Shown: positions 7,941-16,213, counted from the stretch's first letter. The stretch: DNA of 64,000 bases from a virus (IMGVR_UViG_3300013132_000018:62001-126000), one strand, 5' to 3'. Notes: generated by a model not told the origin, from the letters alone. Made by a program: numbers and translations.

Positions 7941-7951
7941 TTGAATGCGCT

Positions 7952-8070
7952 GTGGTGCTTGGAAAGGTCTCGTGCGGTCGCGTTAAGTCACGGTCCAGTG
8001 AGGGCGTGGCAAAGTCCTGCGCGGAACCGCACCAGTTGGGCTTCGGCCCGCTGGTGCGGTTTCCTTTAGC
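7952..8070 (+). promoter_or_regulatory. Short 5-base-periodic tract plus UUCG hairpin and CCTTTAGC
   Basis: Bases 7962-8020 show G roughly every fifth base, like the larger tracts. They run into an 11-base perfect stem (AACCGCACCAG at 8025-8035 with 8051-8061) enclosing a second GGGC-TTCG-GCCC hairpin (8038-8049), followed by TTCCTTTAGCC. A C(UUCG)G tetraloop is exceptionally stable in RNA. It could be a terminator for the upstream genes or a structured leader for the gene at 8189; the 120 bases between contain no gene. Confidence 0.65.
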
Positions 8071-8188
8071 CATCCACTCCCGCAACCAAGCACGCCGCTG
8101 TGTCATAAGCCTTTGGACAGGACTGTTTCTTGTCTGGGAGCATCCGGCCTCCAACCATTTAAGCAACTGCCGGAAGGAGAACTGTAAC

Positions 8189-9271
8189 ATGTCAAAGATC
8201 AAAGAGGCGGCGATCCTCAAAATCGTCACTCATCCCGGCCGGGCGCACCGGGATGAGTTTCTGGCCATCGCCATCGTGCTGGCCAGCCTGCCCGCCGCGC
8301 AGATGCGGCAGGTCGCCATCGAACGCCGTCAACCCAAGCGCGAGGACACCCTGGATAAGGGCGTGCTGGTGCTGGACATCGGCGGCGGTGAATTCGACCA
8401 CCACCAACTGTCCCCAGAGGCGCCGGCGACCTGTGCGCTCACCCTGGTGCTCAAGGACCTCGGGCTGCTGGAGCAGGCGCGCGAGGTCTGGTCGTGGCTG
8501 GAGTTTGTCGAGGTCATGGACAGCAAGGGACCGGGGGCGGTCGCCTCGCGCGCCGGCGTGCCCTGGGACAAGCTCTCCGGGCTGACCATGAATCCGGTCG
8601 AGATGTGGGCGCTCCATTGGTTCGCCAACAACCCGGACAACATGAAGGACGTGCTCAACGGCGTCGGTGCCCGGTTGTTGTCCGAGCTTGCGGACTACCG
8701 GTCGGCCCTGACCCTCCTGGACGCGCACGCCCATGTGGTGTTCGTGCGCGGGGTGGCGTTGCTCGACCTCACATTCACGAGCGACACGACCGCCGTCAAC
8801 AAGTGGCGCATGCAGCACTGCCCTCACGCCAAGGGCAGCATCATGAAGGACGACCGCGGCGGGGGCTACACGCTCTACGCCTGGCAGATGGGCGGCGGGT
8901 CCGGCTGGCTGGACTTCCGCCGGCTGGCGCATCCCGGCATCACCTTCATCCACAATGGAGGGTTCCTGGCCAAGACGCGGATGACGGTGACGTTCCGTGA
9001 GGTTCTGGATCTGCTGACACAGGCGCTGCCGTCGGAGCCGGTCTGCCTCGGCAGCATGGTGGGCAATGGGTTCTCGGTGCAGGGAAGCTGGCAGCCGGCG
9101 CCGACAGATGACGGATCGCATTTCGTCATGGTGACGATCGGGACGGCCAAGCACGGGTGTGTGGAAGGTATGCTCTGCTTCCGCACGGAGGCGGCGCTGC
9201 GCTCGGCCATGAGCCATGTGCGCAACCGCATTGAGATCAGCCTGTCGAAGGGGGAGGTGGCCCATGCTTGA
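8189..9271 (+). CDS. MYG1-like DHH-family phosphoesterase
   Basis: The ATG at 8189 has a GGAAGGAGA ribosome-binding site 8 bases upstream, giving 360 residues. The N-terminal third matches the MYG1/UPF0160 pattern: THPGRAHRDEFLAIAIVLA (equivalent to HSGxFHxDDxLAxA), VLVLDIGGGEFDHHQ (DxGGxxDHHQ), then a helical cap and a conserved VEVMDSKGPGA segment. MYG1 proteins belong to the DHH phosphoesterase superfamily and are 3'-5' RNA exonucleases in mitochondria and nucleus. Here the first motif histidine/aspartate pair reads RAHRDEF, so one acidic position differs from DD. A role in RNA or nucleotide turnover is likely but unproven. Confidence 0.7.
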   Translation: MSKIKEAAILKIVTHPGRAHRDEFLAIAIVLASLPAAQMRQVAIERRQPKREDTLDKGVLVLDIGGGEFDHHQLSPEAPATCALTLVLKDLGLLEQAREVWSWLEFVEVMDSKGPGAVASRAGVPWDKLSGLTMNPVEMWALHWFANNPDNMKDVLNGVGARLLSELADYRSALTLLDAHAHVVFVRGVALLDLTFTSDTTAVNKWRMQHCPHAKGSIMKDDRGGGYTLYAWQMGGGSGWLDFRRLAHPGITFIHNGGFLAKTRMTVTFREVLDLLTQALPSEPVCLGSMVGNGFSVQGSWQPAPTDDGSHFVMVTIGTAKHGCVEGMLCFRTEAALRSAMSHVRNRIEISLSKGEVAHA

Positions 9272-9401
9272 AGTGCGCATGCACTGGCGCCGAGGTCATC
9301 TGCACACAGTGAAGTTCGGCAAGGGTCGGGAGAGTTCCCGGCTGGACTGGTTCGAGCCGATATTGGTCAATGCGCCGGAAGGAAAGGAGGTGAACGTATG
9401 A
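9264..9401 (+). CDS. Small hypothetical protein, 45 residues
   Basis: The ATG at 9264 overlaps the last codons of the DHH gene and has GGGGGAGG eight to fifteen bases upstream. The product (MLEVRMHWRRGHLHTVKFGK start) is basic with alternating strands. It overlaps the next gene by 4 bases, making a coupled trio. Function unknown. Confidence 0.5.
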   Translation: MLEVRMHWRRGHLHTVKFGKGRESSRLDWFEPILVNAPEGKEVNV

Positions 9402-9754
9402 GCGAAAAGAGTGAGCAAGTGCTGCGGGACGCCATCGAAAAACATGTTGGCGCACTACTTCACGCAGAGTTGCAACGGGACGAACTGCATGTCTATCTGT
9501 CCTGGGACAAAGCTAGTGGAAAAGTCACGGTTAATTGCTTCTCGACCTTGGCGCTGAACCTTCTCGATCGATCGCATAAGACCACCGTCGGCGGCTTGGA
9601 CGAGTTGATCGACAGCGTGTTGGAGGGCTGCGACCGAAAGCAGGCCAAGGTTTGTCTGGACCAGATACAGGCAAGCTTGGACAAGGCTCGTGCTGGCTGG
9701 CAGAAAGTATGCGCTGAGTGGGATCGGGAACATCGACCTGCGAATCGCAGGTAA
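9398..9754 (+). CDS. Hypothetical protein
   Basis: 118 residues. The ATG overlaps the previous stop, and a GGAAAGGAGGTGA ribosome-binding site lies upstream. It shows an alpha/beta pattern with a helical C-terminal half (ELIDSVLEGCDRKQAKVCLDQ). No motif is recognised. It is followed by a long gene-free periodic tract. Confidence 0.6.
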   Translation: MSEKSEQVLRDAIEKHVGALLHAELQRDELHVYLSWDKASGKVTVNCFSTLALNLLDRSHKTTVGGLDELIDSVLEGCDRKQAKVCLDQIQASLDKARAGWQKVCAEWDREHRPANRR

Positions 9755-10130
9755 AGCAAAGGTGAGGCGAGGTGTAGCATCGTTGCGTGCGGTTCAGGTG
9801 TAGTGCCGTGAAGATGGGTAATGTAAAGCGCCGGCGAGGTGATGCTTGGTGTGGTGGCATCGCGTTTGGAACAGTATTGGAGACGCGGCGCACAGCATGG
9901 TAGCGCAATGTGGTGGCGTCGTATCGAGGCGCTGAGTATTGGCCTGGCACGGCGGCGGTGGGCACCGTAAAGCTACGGCATGGTCACGTCAGGTTCAGTG
10001 CAGCACAGGTAACGCGACGCAAGGTTCGGTTTCGTGCTGTCACGTATCGGTTTGGGTGGGTCGAGCGCTGGGCTGTCAGGCAAAGGCGAGGCGGGGTCTG
10101 GTCCGGTTTCGTTACGTCGTGCGCTGTGCC
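9755..10130 (+). repeat. Long intergenic tract with 5-base G periodicity
   Basis: About 375 bases without a credible gene. The clearest block has G at every fifth base from 10009 to 10059 (eleven in a row), in pentamers such as TAACG, CGACG, TTCGG and TGCTG. Another periodic block runs from about 9752 to 9860, with phase shifts between blocks. The pentamers differ, so this is spacing periodicity, not tandem duplication. A similar tract lies at 3572-3917 and a shorter one at 7952. Open frames over it give low-complexity, arginine/glycine-rich sequence and are not credible. Confidence 0.7.
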
Positions 10131-10184
10131 GACGAACACCAGTTGGGGCGCAAGCCCTGGCTGGTGTTCGTCCTTTAGCTATCA
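10131..10184 (+). promoter_or_regulatory. 12-bp hairpin with GCAA loop and CCTTTAGCT tail
   Basis: A 12-base perfect stem (GACGAACACCAG, 10131-10142, with 10161-10172) encloses a GGGC-GCAA-GCCC hairpin (10146-10157) with a GNRA tetraloop, followed directly by CCTTTAGCTATC. The outer stem differs in sequence from the 8025 copy while keeping perfect pairing, and the CACCAGTTGGG edge is shared. It lies 38 bases before the glycosyltransferase ATG. Terminator or structured leader. Confidence 0.65.
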
Positions 10185-10221
10185 GTTGAAACTCCCGCCG
10201 GATTGCGGCACGCTCCGCCTG

Positions 10222-10974
10222 ATGTCTGAGCCCCGTGTCACCGCCATCGTCGTCAACTGGCGCCGTCCCGACAACGTCCAGCGGATTCTCCGCGCACTGC
10301 GCCAGTCGTCGGCGCGCTGCCACATCATCGTCTGCGATGTCCGGGTGGATGAGACCTATCGGAAGGACACCTTCTTTGAAGGCGCCGACGAGGTTCTCCA
10401 CCTGTCCCGCAACCACGGCGGTTTCAACCGGCTGGTGCCCGCCATGCTTGTGCAGACCGAGTTCACCTACTTCCATGACGATGACCTGCTGCCCGGACCC
10501 GAGGCGCTCGCCGCCCTGATGCGTTGCGCTGACGGCATGCTGGGCATGGGCGTGCTTGGCCAGATCGGACGGGTCTATCCAGACGGGCAGTTCGGGACGG
10601 ATGATGTGCTGCGCGATGAGCACGTCTGCGTGCCGGTGGACAACGTCATCCGCGGCGCGCTCGTCCGCTCGGCCCTGCTGCCCGGCGTCATGCACTTCTG
10701 GCATCGCCACGGGCGCAACTTCATCACGCCGGAGGGGTTGGTGCATGATGACCTGATGCTGAGCTTCGCGCTCCGCTCCGCCGGGCACATCAACCGGCTC
10801 ACGCCCGCTGACCACCGCAACGACACCATGATCAACAGCGAGGAGTTGCCGGACCAGTATGCACTCAGCCGCCGGCCCCAGCACCGACCCGAGCGCGCCG
10901 CCATTGTGGCATGGTTCAATCAGCAGTTTCCCGGCCGGCTCACCCCGCTGCTGCCGGCGGTCCATGTTGTATGA
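10222..10974 (+). CDS. Family 2-like glycosyltransferase
   Basis: The ATG at 10222 gives 250 residues. It begins with the GT-A fold nucleotide-sugar strand VTAIVVNWRRPDNVQRILRAL, has a FHDDDLLPGPEAL segment near residue 90 (the DxD-type metal/sugar-nucleotide motif), and a later HDDLMLSFAL segment suited to the catalytic-base region of GT2 enzymes. It probably transfers a sugar to a protein, DNA base or host surface glycan in the cytoplasm; the acceptor cannot be deduced. Its stop overlaps the next start. Confidence 0.75.
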   Translation: MSEPRVTAIVVNWRRPDNVQRILRALRQSSARCHIIVCDVRVDETYRKDTFFEGADEVLHLSRNHGGFNRLVPAMLVQTEFTYFHDDDLLPGPEALAALMRCADGMLGMGVLGQIGRVYPDGQFGTDDVLRDEHVCVPVDNVIRGALVRSALLPGVMHFWHRHGRNFITPEGLVHDDLMLSFALRSAGHINRLTPADHRNDTMINSEELPDQYALSRRPQHRPERAAIVAWFNQQFPGRLTPLLPAVHVV

Positions 10975-11729
10975 AGCCGCTCGTCAAACTAGCCCTGGCC
11001 CACTGGATGCGTGAGGACGCCCAACCTGATCCGGCGGCTGGGTTGGCGGCTTTGGCGGGTGTGTCAGCGGCCAGCCTGGCGGGTCAGCCGCTGCTGAACA
11101 TTTTGAAGCGCGAGCCGGCTGGTCCGCTGAGTGTCACGCCCGAGCGCGCCACGCGCATACTGCAGGCGTTGTCGCCGGGAATTGACTTGCGGGTGGAGTC
11201 AGGTGCCGCGGCTCAGTATCGACCGACCTGGCTGGGTGGTGCGAAACCCAAAGGGACGATTCTCACTTCAGCCACCACCTCGGGAAAACTACCATTGGAT
11301 GTCCTGCTCCACGAGTTGGGGCACTCTGATGTCCACGCTGGCCCCTCCCGCGCCCTACGCGCGCTGGGTCCGCTCCGCATGCTGGGTCAGGTCGGCGGGC
11401 TGGGATTTGCCGGGCTGGCACCGCTGGCCTATTTCACGGAGATGGAAGACGGCCAGCGGGACAAGCTGATGGACTGGGCGTCCATTGCCGGCGGGACGGG
11501 CGGGACGCCGGTGCTCATAGATGAAGCCCTGGCCAGTATCAAGGCGCTCAAGCACTTCGACACGTTGGGACGGACGGGACGCCTGGGGCCGGCCTCCCGT
11601 CTGGCCGTGGCCCGAGGGCTGATGCGCAAGCGTCTGCTGGCGGCTTTCGGCACCTACGGGCTGTCCACCGCCGGCGCCGTGGCCGCTCCCCAGGTGGCCA
11701 AGTGGTGGGCGCACCGTGATCCGCAATAG
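10971..11729 (+). CDS. HELGH metallopeptidase-like, glycine-rich protein
   Basis: The ATG overlaps the previous stop, giving 252 residues. The N-terminus MKPLVKLALAHWM carries the VKxA tetrapeptide seen in many proteins of this phage. LDVLLHELGHSDVH near residue 107 is an HExxH zincin motif. After it come hydrophobic glycine/alanine segments (LGQVGGLGFAGLAPLAYF; a C-terminal AAFGTYGLSTAGAVAA). It may be a virion-associated metallopeptidase, or an inactive relative with a membrane-interacting tail. A third zinc ligand cannot be assigned by eye. Confidence 0.55.
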   Translation: MKPLVKLALAHWMREDAQPDPAAGLAALAGVSAASLAGQPLLNILKREPAGPLSVTPERATRILQALSPGIDLRVESGAAAQYRPTWLGGAKPKGTILTSATTSGKLPLDVLLHELGHSDVHAGPSRALRALGPLRMLGQVGGLGFAGLAPLAYFTEMEDGQRDKLMDWASIAGGTGGTPVLIDEALASIKALKHFDTLGRTGRLGPASRLAVARGLMRKRLLAAFGTYGLSTAGAVAAPQVAKWWAHRDPQ

Positions 11730-11806
11730 GAGGTCTTTCCGTGCCATAAGGAGGTGACGGAGGTCTGTTATCTTCGTCCATCTGCCCCGGCTCGTCATGG
11801 CTGGGG

Positions 11807-12874
11807 GTGGTGGCATCCTGCAGTGGCAAAGAGAAAGACAAGACAGTGAAAGCAATCAATCAGTTGGTGGCGAAGTTGAAAGCCTGGGCCGTGGCGGTGT
11901 GCACGGACAGCAAGCTCGAACCGCGCCTGCAGACGCTGGCCAACATCGAGAGCCAATCCTGGACCGAGCTTGGCAGCCCAGATCGCGACAATGACAGCAT
12001 CGACAAGCACCTGCGAGTGGTCTTCATGGCCCAGCGCACGCGCAGCCAGATGCGGGTCAACGCGCTGTTGGATTCGTTCGGCCCGCAGTTGGCCGCACTG
12101 CCGGTGATGCTGCGGACGGCCATTGAGACGTCGGCCAGCAAGAAGCCCGGTGAGGCAGCGCTCCTGCGCCGCTTCTTCGAGAGCGAGGCGGAGACGAAGG
12201 CCGCCGAGGCCGGTGTGGACATGGTCGTTGCCATGTGCAGCAAGGATGAGGACGGGCACCCACTCAACCCGGAGATTGCCGCCCTGCATTTGGAAACCCG
12301 TCGGGTGGAGGCAGAGATCAGCAAGCTGCGCGATGCCGGATGGTATCGCGATGAGTTGAACCAGAAGCGCAAGCAACTGGCCGACATCATCGAGCAGCGC
12401 AATCGCCGTCCAGAGGCAGAGGTGCAGGACACCCAGATGCTGGTCCTGGTGCCGCACTATCTGGAGCAGCGTGCGCGGCTGGCCGAGTTGGAAGAGTCCA
12501 TTGCCAAGTCCGGCGATTTCGATGTGCTGGACAAGGAAATCGCCGGGGTCATGTCGGTGGACAGCCTGCCCAAGTGGCGCGATGGGTCGGCCGACAGCCT
12601 GCAAGGGCTGGCGGACTTGATCAGCCGGATGGTGTCCTTCAGCCGCCTGACCGGCAGCGCGGCGCTCGCGGACGAGCACAACCGGCTGGCGTTGATTGCT
12701 GCCGCGTTGAACGTGCACGCCGTGGCCCAGGGATCGCCGGCGACCGGCAGCCGGTTCACCATTGCCCCGGACGGTCGGGTGGTGGGCGTGTGGTCGCTGC
12801 CGGGCGAGGTGCAGCAGGTGCTAAACCGCCCGGTCTCTCGGCTGAGTGGTGAACCGCTGCCGGAACAGGAGTAA
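11807..12874 (+). CDS. Coiled-coil protein, possible lipoprotein
   Basis: About 355 residues from GTG 11807; GTG 11846 is an alternative. A perfect AAGGAGGTGA site at 11748-11757 has no ATG/GTG/TTG at normal spacing, but a CTG at 11765 sits 7 bases downstream in this frame. Starting there adds a hydrophobic stretch ending VVASC, a lipobox-like signal. The rest is helical and charged, with probable coiled coil around residues 165-210 (ETRRVEAEISKLRDAG ... NQKRKQLADIIEQRNRR). No enzyme motif. Start site unresolved. Confidence 0.6.
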   Translation: MVASCSGKEKDKTVKAINQLVAKLKAWAVAVCTDSKLEPRLQTLANIESQSWTELGSPDRDNDSIDKHLRVVFMAQRTRSQMRVNALLDSFGPQLAALPVMLRTAIETSASKKPGEAALLRRFFESEAETKAAEAGVDMVVAMCSKDEDGHPLNPEIAALHLETRRVEAEISKLRDAGWYRDELNQKRKQLADIIEQRNRRPEAEVQDTQMLVLVPHYLEQRARLAELEESIAKSGDFDVLDKEIAGVMSVDSLPKWRDGSADSLQGLADLISRMVSFSRLTGSAALADEHNRLALIAAALNVHAVAQGSPATGSRFTIAPDGRVVGVWSLPGEVQQVLNRPVSRLSGEPLPEQE

Positions 12875-12878
12875 CGCC

Positions 12879-13211
12879 ATGCGATACCATCAGATCATCC
12901 GGGAGGCTCTGAATCCTCCGCAGGGCAGAGTCACCGTGCGTTCGCTCACCCGCAGGCTGGCTGAGGCTGGCCTGCGGGTGAAGGTCTGGCGCAGAGCCAG
13001 CGCAGAAGAAGTTCGGCGCGCGTTTGAGGCGGGCGAGATCGTGTTGCTGCCGGTGTTCAAGCAGCGTCTGTTTGGGCGCAACGGCACTGGTTGGCATACC
13101 GTGAGCAAGCGTCTCGTCAGTCGGGGCTTCGTTAAACTCGAACGCTTGGGGCTGGAGTTGAGTCTCCGGGAATGGACACCCAAAGGCACAGCCATCATCT
13201 GCGACCCATGA
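12879..13211 (+). CDS. Hypothetical basic protein
   Basis: The ATG at 12879 follows an ACAGGAGT ribosome-binding site, giving 110 residues; a GTG at 12846 would overlap the previous gene needlessly. It is basic, alpha/beta in pattern (RRLAEAGLRVKVWRRASAEE ... VLLPVFKQRLFG). A small nucleic-acid- or protein-binding role is possible on charge alone. It overlaps the next gene by 4 bases. Confidence 0.6.
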   Translation: MRYHQIIREALNPPQGRVTVRSLTRRLAEAGLRVKVWRRASAEEVRRAFEAGEIVLLPVFKQRLFGRNGTGWHTVSKRLVSRGFVKLERLGLELSLREWTPKGTAIICDP

Positions 13212-13768
13212 GCATCCTGCGCGAAGTCCTGGACGACGTGGTCCAGGCATTTGGCATGACCTCGGTGCCTGACCGGCCCGAGGTCTTCGCTGGCGGTGTG
13301 CGGCTGGATGTGCCGCTGCGCTGCCAGTTGGACAGTTACTCCTGCGGCGCCCAGGCGGGCTTCACAGTCGCCCGGGCCTTGGGGAGCCGGGTTTCATACG
13401 GGCAGTTCCGGCGCAGCCTCAAGCTGTCCCGGGATGGCAGTGAGCCGGGTCAACTGGTCCGGGCACTGGTGCGGCATGGCGTCAAGGCGGACACGGTGTG
13501 CAAGCTGTCCATGGACCGCCTGCGGGACTGCATCGACCAGGGTCAGCCCGTCATCATCGGGGTGCAGAACCCCAAGGCGGATGCTGGGCACTGGGTGGTG
13601 GTCTATGGCTACGACCTGGACGCTGGCACGGTGTTCATGGGTGTCAACGGGATGCCGTGGTTCAACCGCCGGGAGTATCCCGTGCGGGAGTTCCGCAAAC
13701 TGTGGGAGCCCAAGGGCTGGGGGCTGGTGTGCTCTGGCCGCCGGCGCCTGCGCTGCCGGATGAAGTGA
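13208..13768 (+). CDS. C39-like cysteine peptidase
   Basis: 186 residues from the ATG at 13208. The pattern is QLDSYSCGAQAGFTVARALG (catalytic-cysteine helix), EPGQLVRALVRHGVKA, QGQPVIIGVQN, then GHWVVVYGYD (catalytic histidine), and a later GVNG turn. This is the papain-like C39 fold of bacteriocin-exporter leader peptidases and related C39-like enzymes. It is a free-standing domain with no transporter. Possible roles are cleavage of a phage or host peptide, or an isopeptide target. It follows the HELGH gene by two genes, so two peptidase-like proteins lie in one run. Confidence 0.65.
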   Translation: MSILREVLDDVVQAFGMTSVPDRPEVFAGGVRLDVPLRCQLDSYSCGAQAGFTVARALGSRVSYGQFRRSLKLSRDGSEPGQLVRALVRHGVKADTVCKLSMDRLRDCIDQGQPVIIGVQNPKADAGHWVVVYGYDLDAGTVFMGVNGMPWFNRREYPVREFRKLWEPKGWGLVCSGRRRLRCRMK

Positions 13769-13772
13769 GCAA

Positions 13773-13832
13773 GAAGTGGGCGGGCTGGGGCGCAAGCCCT
13801 GGGCTGTCCACTTCCTTTTAGCTGTCGGGTCT
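13773..13832 (+). promoter_or_regulatory. Hairpin with GCAA loop and CTTTTAGCTGTCGGGT tail
   Basis: GAAGTGG (13773-13779) pairs with 13808-13814, and an inner GGGC-GCAA-GCCC hairpin (13788-13799) is identical to the one at 10146. The 3' side reads CTTCCTTTTAGCTGTCGGGT, matching CTTTTAGCTGTTGGGT at 16769. It lies between the C39-like gene and the large ATP-grasp-like gene, about 40 bases before the latter's start. Terminator and/or promoter or leader element of the shared family. Confidence 0.65.
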
Positions 13833-13867
13833 TGAACTGACCGGCCTGGCTGTGCTTCACTGCGGCT

Positions 13868-16213
13868 GTGCCGACCTTGTCTCCCATGCAGAAGCTGATG
13901 GCCGCCCTGGGCACCTCGGTCCCGGAAGGTATCCTCGGTCCCCGGCTGCGCGACCTGGCGCGCGAGGGTGGGCTGGCGTTCGCGCATCCTGGTGGATGGA
14001 CCGATGCCTACCGCTCCCGCAAGCGGTATGCCCCAATCTGGCGGACGGCGCAGGAACTTGGCGTGCTGCCGACCGTCACTGCTGACAAGCGCCGGCTGCG
14101 TGACTTTGCTGACGGGGCGGTGGTCAATCTCGGGACGGACAAACCGCCGTTCAAGACCACTTGGAATGCCCGTGCGCCTGACTACGCCAGAAACTGGGCC
14201 TTGTCCGACGGCTCCGTGGACAAGCTGCGTGAGGCCGAATTGTTGCACGGATTCATACCAAAGACGGAAAGCCTTCGCCGGTTCACCCGTTCTGTCAGTC
14301 TTTCTCCGGCACGACAGGCTGCGTTGAAGCAGAAGCTGGATGCGGCATATCCCGAAGGCTGGCTCATCAAGTCGCGCGGTTATATCGGGCAGATGACATC
14401 TGACATGCCGACGGACCTGGCCGCGGCGGGCAAATGGCCGGTGTTAGACGGGCAGGCCGCCGACTGGATCGTCCAGTCCCGGCAGGACATAGGTCGGTTT
14501 GCCCAGCCGCAGGCGCAGGTTGAGCGCTGGCTGTCCAAGCGTTTCGGTGCGCGTCCGCACGGCACGCACGAATACAGGGTGCATGTGCTCAATGGTCGGG
14601 TGGTGCCTTATGCCACAAAGCACAAAGGCGGTCCGGCGCAGGGTTTTTTGGAACGCTGGATGCCGTGGAATACGGCGCGCATAAACCAGGCCGAGGCGTT
14701 GACCCAGCGGGCCGCGAACCAGCTTGGTCGCGGCGATCGTAACAAGACTTTCTATGCTTTTGACATAGGCTTCACTAACCGAGGAAAGCCGTTTGTCATC
14801 GAGGCCAATCCTTCAGCCACTGATGGAATGTCCGGCGAGTTCGCGGACCCTCATGTTCAGGACGCCATCGCGGCGGCCATCAAGGGCCAGTTACCCAACT
14901 ACGTGAAAGCGCGGCGTGGGCTGTGGGCAGGCGGCACCGGGCTGGGAGTCTATCAGGCGTTCAAGCCAGAGGATGACACCCGCCCCGCCTGGCAGCGCTG
15001 GATGGGCAAGCAGTCGAGCCGGCGCGGTGGCTGGCTGGGCGCGTTTCCAGAGTATGTCGGTCTGTTGGAGTATGTTGGTCGTCCTGGCCTGTATAAGTCG
15101 GGAGGTATGGTAACGTCTGCGCTGGCCGGAATGCTGGCCGGTCGGGGAGTTGACGTAGCCGCCACCAAACTGCTGCGCCCGCTGGTGCCGGGGTGGAATT
15201 CATGGATGCACCGTATGGGACTTGAAGCCGGCTTGACGGGCGGGACCAGGGCGTTTTTACCAAACACCAGAAGGGCTTTGGGCGCCATCTCTGGCGGCGG
15301 CACTGGGGTGGTGGATTATGAGCTTGGCAACCAGATCGGCAGCGAGGTGCGCGGACGTTACCTTAAATCGCCTGGCCTGGTGGCCCGCGACACGGCTTCC
15401 CGGCTCACCGCGGACCGCTACCTGCAGGCATTGCGGACGAATAAGGTGCCAGGACTGGCGCGGCGAGAAGCACAGCTATTGCGTCGGTCGGCACCATCCT
15501 TCGTTCGGAGCATCGCTGCGGGAGAGGTCAGCATGACCGGACTGACTGGTGAAAATCTGACCTCGCCGTTGCTGCGGCACGCCCGGGCCGCGTATCAACA
15601 CACTGCACCTGAGTTGTTGGCGCAGGATGTGACGCAATGGACCCGCTGGTTGCCGAAGAGGTTCAGACCGGATCCGGCAACGACGGGCATGCGGATGCAA
15701 CAACATCTTTCCAAACTGACTGGACCAGATCGTCCCTGGCGGCAAGCTATCGCGGGACCGGCGGTGTCGGGAGGTTTGGGAGGTTTGGGAGGTTTGGCTG
15801 AAAATCTGGGGCAGGAGTTGATTTCGGGCAGCATGGCAGGACCAATCATTCCCAGCGTGATCGCCAGCGCCGCCGGGCATCTACCTAACACTGCCGTCAA
15901 TAATGTGTTGACGGCAGGTGCGGCGGCGGGGGCGTCCAATACACTGCAGGCATTGAAATACAAATTGATGCTAACTGGTCACCAGCAACCTCGGCCGCTG
16001 GGATGGGGCGCACGGCTGCTGGACGCGACCTTCGAGCCGACGGCTTCAGAATTCATACGGGCTGGGCAGGATTTACGACGGCTGCAGGATTCATCGCGCA
16101 GACTGTCGGCAACCCGACAGCCGGTTCAGGCTAGGCTCCAGGCGCATTCAAATGTAGGGCAAGGATTGCAGGCCGACGCGCGTCAGCTACAGCAGGCATG
16201 GTTTAACCGGTGA
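13868..16213 (+). CDS. Large protein with ATP-grasp-like region and glycine-rich tail
   Basis: 781 residues from GTG 13868; ATG 13886 is an equally plausible start. Residues about 155-340 show WLIKSRGYIG, EYRVHVLNGRVVPYATKHKGG, and YAFDIGFTNRGKPFVIEANPSA. The last is the strand with the acidic/asparagine metal ligands typical of ATP-grasp ligases (DxG ... xxExNxxP). The remainder is long, glycine/alanine-rich and helical, with probable membrane-active segments near residues 420-440 and 600-720 (GGLGGLGGLAENLG). It combines an enzyme-like domain with a tail resembling the phage's glycine-rich virion-like proteins. The ligase substrate is unknown. Confidence 0.6.
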   Translation: MPTLSPMQKLMAALGTSVPEGILGPRLRDLAREGGLAFAHPGGWTDAYRSRKRYAPIWRTAQELGVLPTVTADKRRLRDFADGAVVNLGTDKPPFKTTWNARAPDYARNWALSDGSVDKLREAELLHGFIPKTESLRRFTRSVSLSPARQAALKQKLDAAYPEGWLIKSRGYIGQMTSDMPTDLAAAGKWPVLDGQAADWIVQSRQDIGRFAQPQAQVERWLSKRFGARPHGTHEYRVHVLNGRVVPYATKHKGGPAQGFLERWMPWNTARINQAEALTQRAANQLGRGDRNKTFYAFDIGFTNRGKPFVIEANPSATDGMSGEFADPHVQDAIAAAIKGQLPNYVKARRGLWAGGTGLGVYQAFKPEDDTRPAWQRWMGKQSSRRGGWLGAFPEYVGLLEYVGRPGLYKSGGMVTSALAGMLAGRGVDVAATKLLRPLVPGWNSWMHRMGLEAGLTGGTRAFLPNTRRALGAISGGGTGVVDYELGNQIGSEVRGRYLKSPGLVARDTASRLTADRYLQALRTNKVPGLARREAQLLRRSAPSFVRSIAAGEVSMTGLTGENLTSPLLRHARAAYQHTAPELLAQDVTQWTRWLPKRFRPDPATTGMRMQQHLSKLTGPDRPWRQAIAGPAVSGGLGGLGGLAENLGQELISGSMAGPIIPSVIASAAGHLPNTAVNNVLTAGAAAGASNTLQALKYKLMLTGHQQPRPLGWGARLLDATFEPTASEFIRAGQDLRRLQDSSRRLSATRQPVQARLQAHSNVGQGLQADARQLQQAWFNR

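Noticed and set aside
8192-9280. Long minus-strand open frame of 362 codons opposite the DHH gene
   Set aside because: It exactly shadows a plus-strand gene with motifs and a strong ribosome-binding site; product is His/Arg/Pro/Gly-rich, typical of antisense frames in GC-rich DNA.
9910-10221. Plus-strand extension of the glycosyltransferase frame back into the intergenic tract
   Set aside because: The extension is arginine/glycine-rich sequence through the 5-base-periodic tract and a hairpin; the fold begins at the ATG 10222.
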